The translations under genes were made by a program, and so were the position numbers. Below, in pieces: positions 1 to 9,900 of a stretch of DNA of 48,395 nucleotides. A model generated the notes under the pieces. That model ran no database searches, was not told where the DNA came from, and worked only from the letters and a program-made list of their open reading frames with translations. Every line of letters starts with the position of its first letter. Within the stretch, counting starts at the first letter, position 1. This stretch comes from Fibrobacter succinogenes (GTDB lineage Bacteria > Fibrobacterota > Fibrobacteria > Fibrobacterales > Fibrobacteraceae), in NCBI GenBank assembly GCA_902771595.1, contig CACXXH010000012.1:1-48395 (forward strand), read 5' to 3'.

Positions 1-61
1 ATGTTGTATGAAATTTTATGTAAATTTATATTGGAAGAGTTTGAACATAGGAGAACCTCTT

Positions 62-961
62 ATGAAGATGAACCTGCTCAAGTCTGAAAAACTGCTTGCT
101 GTCGCGATGGCTGTGTTCGCATGCGTATGCATGTGGGGGTGTACTAGGGATCGGGTTAGCTGGAATGAGGGCTTTTTGGGAGCGCAAGTTGTCGGCTTTG
201 TTGATGATTCTCTGGTTATGATAGGGAGTCATCAGCAACGTACAGAGTCTCATGAGGGACTCTTTGAACCTTATTGGGATGTCATTGAGTCTGGACATGA
301 ACGTTTATGTGTTTACAACTATCGGGTTCAGGAGGATGGACCCAGATGGTGCGATACCCTTGATGAATATAACATGACAAATGCTTTCCGTGGACAGATG
401 ACGGATTCCATTGTTTGGGGTGGCGATATGCCGAATTCTATCAGACTGTGGAAGGTGGGAGAAACCCAGCATCAAATCAAGCTGAAAACGTCAAGGGAAA
501 ATTGTTCCGATGAATTTAGAGTCGTTTCAGTAAAGCAGTGGCTTGACGGAAAGTTTATTGCGCGCGGGGAGGAGTCTCTGACGGCTGAAAGCGATAGTTG
601 CCAGTATGCTGTGCTGGATACGGTTGCGAGAACGCTGACCTACAAGCGCCTGGACAAAGATTTGGAATGGATTAAGACATGTAACGATATACGGGCTTGG
701 GGGGATGATGTGTATTGTTTGGCTTTATGGAAAGAACCTGTGAATCTCTATTTGTTGAAAGATAACGAATATCTAGACTCTCTTGTGTATGGAGATTCTT
801 ATAAATGGAATAAATACACAAAGATTGGATTTGCTGGAAGTGTGTTAAATTTGGGTGGAAACATAGGACGTTATAAAAATGGTCGTATAGAAATTTTCTC
901 AAGCGCAGATTTGACAGGTCTAATGTTTCGAAATGTAGGTGGGTCTTTAATAACGTATTAG
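62..961 (+). CDS. Predicted outer-membrane or periplasmic lipoprotein, unknown function
   Basis: The start at 62 is chosen because AGGAGA lies at 49-54 with good spacing; an upstream ATG at 8 in the same frame has no such site. The product is about 299 residues. It opens with a charged stretch (MKMNLLKSEK), a hydrophobic core and a lipobox-like end (CMWGC followed by T-R-D), so a lipidated N-terminus is likely. The rest is a Trp-, Tyr- and Asp-rich globular protein without a family I recognise; repeated tyrosine/tryptophan-rich strands suggest a beta-rich fold. It sits 6 nt before the giant hydrolase-like gene on the same strand, so the two are probably co-transcribed. Function is not known. 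Confidence 0.75.
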   Translation: MKMNLLKSEKLLAVAMAVFACVCMWGCTRDRVSWNEGFLGAQVVGFVDDSLVMIGSHQQRTESHEGLFEPYWDVIESGHERLCVYNYRVQEDGPRWCDTLDEYNMTNAFRGQMTDSIVWGGDMPNSIRLWKVGETQHQIKLKTSRENCSDEFRVVSVKQWLDGKFIARGEESLTAESDSCQYAVLDTVARTLTYKRLDKDLEWIKTCNDIRAWGDDVYCLALWKEPVNLYLLKDNEYLDSLVYGDSYKWNKYTKIGFAGSVLNLGGNIGRYKNGRIEIFSSADLTGLMFRNVGGSLITY

Positions 962-967
962 GCGAAT

Positions 968-3900
968 ATGAAAAATTCATTTGTTTTTGTGATGGCTTTT
1001 GCCATCGGTTGTTGGTCAACTCCCAGGCCAATGGAATCTGTTGAAAATTATAATGTACTTTTGTTGCATGGTGCCTATGGTGAGGAAACAGGATGGAAAA
1101 ATCGAACTCAGGAAGAAAGAATTGCAGAAGCGTATTATGCGACTGAGCCTTTAGATAGTGGCGCAGCCTTAGGTCGCTATTATGAAAAGCCTGATGATGA
1201 TCATCGTTTGTTGCGCTGGCTTACGACGACGGTATTTGAAGAACCTGAAATGGATTCGGTCAATGCGCACCCCAAATATTCCTATGTCTACCAGTGGCGT
1301 TCTTTCTCCAATCCAGCGAATAGTTCTCATAATAACGCATTTGAACTTGGAGACAGAACATGGTCTAAACCAAACACTATATATAAGCATCGTCGTGCAT
1401 TGATGGAAGAAGCACAGGAGGTAAAAGCGAAATTTCTTAATCCTCTTAAGCCTAGTGAAAACAAATATGGCCAAGCCGCTCTCGAAATCATTCGCAAAGA
1501 CCCCGACCGCTATCGCCAACTTGCTTCGCGTTACATCCTTATCGGCCACTCCATGGGCGGTATTGTCTCTCGTGAGTACGTGCAGGGCGATTTCTACAAC
1601 GGCGATGTAGATAAGATTATCACGCTTGATAGTCCTCACAGAGGTACAGGGGCGTTGAATATGCAGCTCGCAAAAGATGTAACGGAGGATTTTTGGGGTG
1701 GTGTGAAAAATAACATTATGTCATCGATCCCCAATATTCTTACGACAAGTAGTTTTTTGCCTTTAATCCTCAGCATGGATGTTGTTTCCGTTGTTACAGG
1801 AATTATTAAAATCGTCGGCCATTTAGCCATAGATGAAATTGGAGATATTGTGGCGACGCTTGCTGCTCCTGAGAAATATTACAAGAATGATTCACTTGTG
1901 CATTATGTTGATCCGAATCAAAGAGGGTATCAAACCATCGATTCTCTCAACAGATTGAGTTATGTTGCAGACTCTCTCCCAATGTTCAGAATTTTGGCTA
2001 GTCAACACGGCATGACATTTACCGATCCGAACAATATTGATTATGGCTTTGTGCAAAATTTTCATACCCTTGTGGATGACAATTATAAATTTATTATTTT
2101 AAATGTTGAAAGACAGCTTAACGGAACGGCAGATTTTTCTGCAAGATATGTCAATGTGGCTACCTCTGCTGTAATGGGTCTTGCTGGCATCCCTGTTTTG
2201 ACAACAGGCAGCAACATTGTGCCTGCGGCTTCAAGCGAAGGGTGGAAAGTTCATGTTCTGAATGATGAAAACGTGGATATTAAGAGAGCGTATTTTAATG
2301 CTGCACCCAATGCGAGCGAAACGTTAGATGTATTCGCCACAACTCTTGATGTTTTGACAAACGGAATTATTGCCGTGGATCAAACCCTTGATTTCCTTTT
2401 TCCAGAAGCAGCTAAAGTATTGAAAATAGCCATGGCGTTGGAAGGAGCGGTTCCTTTACTCAATCATTTTGAAACTGTATTATCGGCTGGAGTTAAAGAC
2501 CTGACAATTTCCCACACCATTCCGTTATATAAAGAAAGCCTCGATACATTGCTAGCCGAAAGAAATTCTTTCTCCCCGAGGGTGTCGGACACGTCCTCGT
2601 ACACCCCCTACCTTATGGAAGATTTTCTCTACGAGCGCCCGTTCGTAAACCTTGCGTTGAACGATATCCGTACATTGGGAACGCTTTCCTCATTGAGTCC
2701 GGATTCTATCGAAAAGTCGACTTTGAACCGCAATTGCTATTATATTGGTTCGAAATCCGGTAAGACGTGTGCCATCGGCTTGTTCAGTCGTAAAGACACT
2801 TTGAATTCTTTCCAGCAGGAACAGAACCTTTCTGCCTTGACTCCGCTCCTTTTCAAGTCGGAATCAGACTGGTCCAAGATGGGCGTGAAGGTAGACCGCT
2901 GGGAGATGGTGGACGGGCTTAAGCCGAACGGCGATCTTGCAGAAAAATCAGTCCCTATCCGCCATGTGGAGCGGTATGTAGTTCCCGATAATATCGTAGT
3001 TCAAAATTATATTGAAAAGTATTCGTTTGTCGTAGACGACCTGATGCCGCACCGCCTGCGCGAAATCTATATGAACTTCAATTTCCAGCGGGAACTCGTC
3101 TGGGAATGCAATATAGAGATTGACCCTACGGAAAACAATGCCTGCAAGGTATACAAGAGGAGAGTCGGGGAGGCATGGCCGACAGAGCCGCTGATGACAG
3201 TGCCGCATCCCGTGCTGAAAAATGGGCGGTTCGACTTTAATGCAAGGGATTATTTTGGCGATGACCATTCCGCTATACAGAAGGGGAACCAGAATACAGT
3301 CACCATATCTCTCATAAACAAGATAGGGCTTTCGAATACGCAGCGCTTCAGCTATCTATATAAGTCGGCCAGGAATCTTTTTGAACCCAGTTGGCCTTTG
3401 CGTGATATTGTCGTGAACAAGATAGACGGGTTCTCTGGAACGGCAAGTTCCCTGGATTATCACGGTTTTAGCATCGTGAGTGCGAAGGATTCCATTTTCC
3501 GTTGCCTGGATGCCGATTGCCGTTCAACGGGTTCTGTCGCCTCGAGGCGTGCGATGGCCATGTCGTCAACGACGGAGAGCAAGCATTTTGCCTCGGGCCA
3601 GGCGGTGAACAAGCCGGCTGAAGGTTCGTTCTTTTGGGTTTTCAATGCGACAAGCGACAACAACGGCTCGCTCGATAGCAGCGATATGAATCTGGTGCCT
3701 TTTGTAGTGGATACGACGGCCCCGAAATTCTCCTTGCGGACGGATAGCTATTGCGTAAATCCGGACAGTTCCGTATTTTTGGTCCGCGTAAAAGTAAACG
3801 ACGACTCCTCTGCGGGTACAGGGATGCGCGGCTCGGCCGATATTCGTGCCATGCACTGGACGCTGGAACGGAAAAACGGGGGCGTCTTTAACAAGGTTGC

Positions 3901-6900
3901 GGATTTGCCCTACCTTTACGACGTCGCTTCGAATGATTTTGCCGTAGATTGGGCGGGTGTCGACAAGAAATCCCTGAGGGATGGCCTTTACCGTGTAAAG
4001 GCAACTGCGATAGATTACGCCCTGCCGAACATGGCGGCCTATGTCGCTGTGAACAACCTTTCCGAAAAGATTGTCGGCAAGACTGCAAGCGAGGCGGATT
4101 GGGACAATGTCATTCTCCACCATAAACTGAACGTGGGGCGCGATTCTGTGGAATTCCGCGTGGACAGGGTGGCGCCGACCTTGCCCAGGATTGAACTCCG
4201 CGCATTGCCGGCAGAGCCGGGAAAAAATTCCAAGTACGCCTCCTTGCCGAAGCTTGCGCGTTCGGGGAACCAGTACGCTTATGTTTCCAAGGATAGCCTC
4301 TTGAACATATCGTATACTGTCCGCGAAGAACTGAATGGCCGCAGTGGCACGCCAGTCCTTGTCAGTTGGAACTTCAGGCATGTTCCCGACAGCAATGCGG
4401 TTGTACGCGCGATGGATTCTTTATGGATGGGCGGGGATACGGCCTCGGGAACGTGGGCCGAAGAGGCGGGGCTCTTGCTGGAAGACGGAGAGTATCGCAT
4501 ATTTGCCGTCGCCCGCGATGAAGCCAAGAACATATCGTCTCCGATTGAGGTGTCGAAGAAGCTGCGTGTTGACCGCACTGCTCCGCGGGTGGAAAATGTC
4601 GTGAGCACGCTTCCGGTGTATGATAAGTCGTCGAACAAGGCGTTCGAAGTTTCTGTCACTGTGTCCGAAAGCGGGGATGTCACCGCCAACCGTACCGGGA
4701 TGAGGTGCAGCTACAGAGTGCTTGGCGGTCAGGCTGAAAATACGTGGCGTGCAATCTCCAGTTCCGCGCTGCATTCTGGGACGCGTACGTTTAATGTCGA
4801 CAAGAATTTGATAGGGAATAATGACGGAAAGCGCTACCTTGAAGTGGCCTGCATCGACATGGCCGGGAATGTTGGCGTATCGACAAGCCTGTTCTATGTC
4901 GGCAAACGTTATCCGAATATCGTGTTCCCGACAGAAAGTGATTATTTGCAGATGCCGGTTATCCCGATTGTGGGTATTGCCCCGCCTGATTTTGGCGATG
5001 CCGAGAATACTGCCGTTTACCGCCTGAGGTATAGGGAAGAGAATTCGAATGTATGGCGGACAAGAAGGATTGAGACGGTTCATTCCAATCGTTCGAAGGA
5101 TAATGCAAATATATCGAAAATTGCGCAGAGCAACGAGGGCGTGCTGGGGTATTTCTATCGCGATTCCATTTATGACAAGCGGTATGTTATAGAACTGGGT
5201 GTCAAGCCGTGTGATAACTGCCCTTGGCGTACGGATTCCGTTCGCGTGACCCTGGGTAGAATTGTTGCCGATAGCCTAAGGCCTACCGTGGCGTTTAATA
5301 TGTCAAAAGCATCCATGGTTGTCGGGACGGAATCTGTAGATATGTCGCTCCGTTTGACAGGGAACGCCTCGGGGACGTACATGTTGCGCGTCTATGCGGA
5401 AGATACGAACGGTGTCGGTATTTTTGATAAGTCGGTTGAGCGTGCATGGGCGAATCCGTATTACGGTGCGCCATACGATTTGACTGCTGGCCTGGTCTAC
5501 GATACAACGAAGCCCCCTGCGGGAGTGTGGTTCTACCAGGATGACAGCCAGTATCATTTGAGGTGGTCGGGCTTGCCTGATTCTTCTGAATTGCGGGTGT
5601 TCTTCCTTGGTTCTGCTTTCGGCAAAACGTGTTCGGCATTGCAGGGAGGGGTTAGTGTAAACCTCGACAAGGGATGCCGCGTTGAAGCGCAGAATCATAA
5701 TTCCTTTGAGATGGCCAGTGAATACCTGAACGACTATCCGATGATGGTCCCGCCTCCGTTTACCGATAGTGTCATGATCCTTTCGGGAGATTCGGGGCAT
5801 GTCGTGATGGATGCGAAAGGCGCATTCAGGGTAGCCGGAAACCATATTGATCCCTTGGCTGGGCATAATATTCCGGTGTATTTTGGTTCTAGCGAAAAGG
5901 CTGGCCTGCCTATTATGGGGCAAACTGTTGGTGCGGATGACGTAAATGTGCTGCAGATGGGGTGGAGCGTACATCCGAATGAATTCGGTTTGTCGTTCAC
6001 CTGGGATGGTTACATGGATTCAAAGTCTCTCCCGGCGGAAGGAACGGTGAAGGTTTATGCCGAGGTGACTAGCGTTGACGGAGAAAATGCATTTGCGGAT
6101 GTGCAAACGAAGAACTTGCGCGTGAGTACGGGCTCGTTGCAGGTTGTTCTGGATACCCTGCTTCCTGCATTCCCGTTGATAGACAAGATAGGTTCTACGG
6201 AGATACGGCATTCCGTAAAAATACCGTATGGCATCTTGAATAAGGATGCGCGCGTGACCATTGAAATTAGGGATTCCTCGGACGCTCATGTCGCGACTCT
6301 GCTAAAGGACGAACTTGTCAAGGCGCATTCGGGTGTGCGCGCCCATTCGGTAATCTGGAATGGCATGGACGACAAGAATAAAATTTCAGTTGACCCTGGT
6401 AAATATACCGTTGTGATTACCGCGCTACCGGATGGCGTTTCTGATACAACTCAAAGGGTGGAGGCTCGTGCAAGCCTGCCGGTAGTTCCCGGCGGGACGA
6501 TGGTCGATGTGACTCCGGGAGACAGATCGCATACGGATTCTGTAAGTATATATGTTTCCGAGGCTGTGATTGATTCGAGCTCGGGGCGCAAAATAAACAG
6601 GTATGAACCTATTGCAGATTTTTTTGTGGAGGCGGAACTGAAAGGCAAGTACCTCCCCGAGAATGTCCGCAATGCCGAACTGGTTACCGAGTTTGGCGGA
6701 AAGCAGCATCCGTTGCGCTTTACGCCGGAACGTTTTAGCCTCGGCATCAAGAGGCAAAGGGAAAGCCTGAAACTGGTTGCCGTTTACTGGATAGATAGAT
6801 GGATTCAATCGTGTACAGATGTTTGGGAAAAACCGACTGGTACTAAAAATGAGTCGCTTGTCAATGCCCAGGATTTCAATTTCAATGCGCATCACTTGCA

Positions 6901-9900
6901 GGATACTATAAGCATCGATTATGACGCGGCGGGAACATTCGGCTATTTGGGGATGCTGGATTTGGAAGATATCGATAAACAAACAGGATTCCACATGTTT
7001 GTTATTACTTGGAAGGATTGGGTGCAGTGGAAGCAGAATAATAACGGTTTGAAGCTTGATACTGCGGTCTTCCTGAAAATGAAGGAAGATTTAAGGGAAA
7101 ATATCTTATGGGACTTCTCTAAAGCGGGTGTTGATGAAGTTGTTATCCCGCCTCCCGGCTTGGGTGGGTACATACCTTTGTTCCCGAAAAATTTGGAATC
7201 TTGCGGACCGGGTGGTAACCCCTTTATAGTGGAACTTGTCGGAAATTCCAACAATAATTTTTATGATAACAACGAAAAGATAAAACCGGAGGAGTGTGAT
7301 AACGAACGCTACAGGAAACTGAAATTCGACATTGTTCTGTCGATTCCTCCGGTTTACTGGAATGCTGACGTCGATTGTGACAACCTTGTCAATCGTACGC
7401 TTCACTTTGATTCAGAAAACTCCGCTCTTTATGGAACATCCGATGGATATTTCCATATGCTTGCGAATAAAAAAGCGGGCGTCTCTAGGGCGAAAAATTT
7501 ATTTGATGGTTCGCATTGGCAGCTTTATCCGGCCTATGGGCATTTGACTCCATTTGAGACGCAGCATTTGCCATTCTTTAGTGCCGATGAGCTTTATGAC
7601 GAATCTAATCCATTCCTTTTTGCGGACGAGTTTGCGGGTTATACTCAAAGATCGCGCTTTACATTGAAGTTCTATAACGATCCCAGCGATACCCTTTACC
7701 AAAGTCGCCATTTTGTTGCCCACATGTTCGCTCCGCAGGCGGGTTATCCGCGAAGCATCACGAATGACGGAAGCGTCCTGGAAACCGATTTCATGGATGC
7801 CGGCGAGATAGATTTCTATGTTGGTATGAACAAGACTTACGGAGCGGTCGCTGCAGAATGTGGAGATAGCGCTAAAACCGTGAATTATCCCGCTAAAGGT
7901 GCAAAGCCGAAAAATCAGGAAAACGGGAAATATTACCTCCTTGGTTCCAGAATACATCATTACTATAATGACTATAGCGATAGTGCGTGGCTGAACCTGT
8001 TTACCTTGAGAGGAGATACTGCGAGCTATTTCAAGAATCTTTCCAATTCAAGCCCGTCTTCGGAAAATCTATACAAAATCTCAAATTCCCCGTTTGATCC
8101 GGATTCGTTGAATCTGTTGCATCTTGATTCAGCCAAGTTTGCGACAGGCGGCTCTTATGTCAGGCGCTTGTCTACGGACGTGTTCCTGGATCCCGATTCC
8201 TATGACGCGAGTTCAAAACAGTTTAGCGTCGACGTTTCTTTGCCGGTCCCGCTAAGTGGCGGTATTGAGGCGACAGATACAACATACCTTAAGGTCGCTG
8301 GTTCCCCGACTGTGCAGACGTATTTCATAAAAGATAAGCTCTATATAGATGCTGCCAATTGGACGCAGTCTGTCCGCTATCGTCGTTCCTTGGATCCTTT
8401 ATTCCAATTGCCGGAACGTTCCAAAACTAAGGAACTGAAGCTGAATCGCCTGTATCGGTACCAGGACGGCATGACGAGTACGGCGTTGTCCGATCTCAGT
8501 CTGTATTTTGGCGAGGCGACTTCAGAGGAATGGACGCGAAACAGGTGGATTAAGGATGTCGAAATCGTTTCGCCGAAGTTGATGCATTTGGACGATTCTG
8601 AACATTCCCATCTATATGCGGTCGGGAATGCGGGCAACTCGTCGAGCCTGAATATCCAATACAAAAATGAAATCAGCGAAAAGCAGCCCTTGGAGTTGGT
8701 GGAATTGCGTGCGAATTTGGGGCCTGGCAAATACCGCCTTCTGTATCTGAATGATTCGGTGTACTATCCGATTGGCGATGAACTGATTGAAATCCAAACA
8801 GCGGGCGATTACAGACTTGCTTGGTTCAATGTGAATATGCTTCAGGGGAATACCCAGTTCCTTTTGACGTGGGGTGGTGATTCGACTGGTCAAGGTGGTT
8901 ATTGCAGCCGTTATAATTTGGTGATTGGAAAACATGTAAAGAATACCAATCTGGGTACGGTTTCGTCCCTGTTCGGGGAACTTTCTGTTACTTTCCCCGC
9001 GGGCTCGCTTGACACCAGCGATGACTTCACGGTTCGCACCATTGATGCTGGTAAATACGATTTCAGCGTGTACAACGATTTGCCCATAACGGGGCCAATC
9101 ATGGAAGTTCTGCCGTCAAAGGAGTTCAAAAATCCAGATGCTTTGCCACGCGTTCAAATAAAGATATCCAAGTCCGAAATGCAAGATATGAAGGTTACGC
9201 CGAGTACACTGAAATTGTACAAGGTCGACATTAAGAATAAGAGGTTTGTCCCGTTGGACAATGTCTTGTACGGTTATCTGGATGCGGATGGAAATGCCGC
9301 GGTCGCCAATGGATTCGATATGGCGAAATGCGAAACATGGAATAATCCCGATTGTTATCCAGGTGCAGATAGTCTCTGGGAATACATCTTGATTTCTGGC
9401 GTGACAAGGACGTTCTCGATTTTCGCCGCGATAGATTCAAGACTGGTCGAAAACTTTGATTTTAAGCTGGAAATCTTGCCTGCCGTTGCCACTACGCCGG
9501 AACGGGATATCCGAGTAAACGGCTTGACAAAATTTGATTTATATGTGGATAATGATTCTTTGTGGAAAGACAGTGGCGATGTGACTCCGGTAAAGCCGTT
9601 GCCGTACACCCTGGATGCCGACGGAATCGCCCATGTGCAGCTTCCGAGACGCGGAACGGTGATAGATACGAACTATGTATTTGTCGTTGCTAGGAATGAT
9701 TCCGCTGAATTGCCCCTGGCTCCTGATGTAGCCCGCGCATTGACGGTCCCTACTGAATTTGCGTGTTCTGTTCCGTCTGATTCCGTATGGCTTGGCCTTG
9801 ATAACGGCTACATGGCGTATGGAGCGACTTGTAACCAGCCTGGGAATGGGACCCTCTCGCTATACTTGAACAATAAACTGGTGACAGAGATACATTCTGA

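Noticed and set aside
1..87. 3' end of an upstream gene in frame 1 (stop at 85-87)
   Set aside because: Only 28 codons are visible and they overlap the lipoprotein start; coding status cannot be judged.
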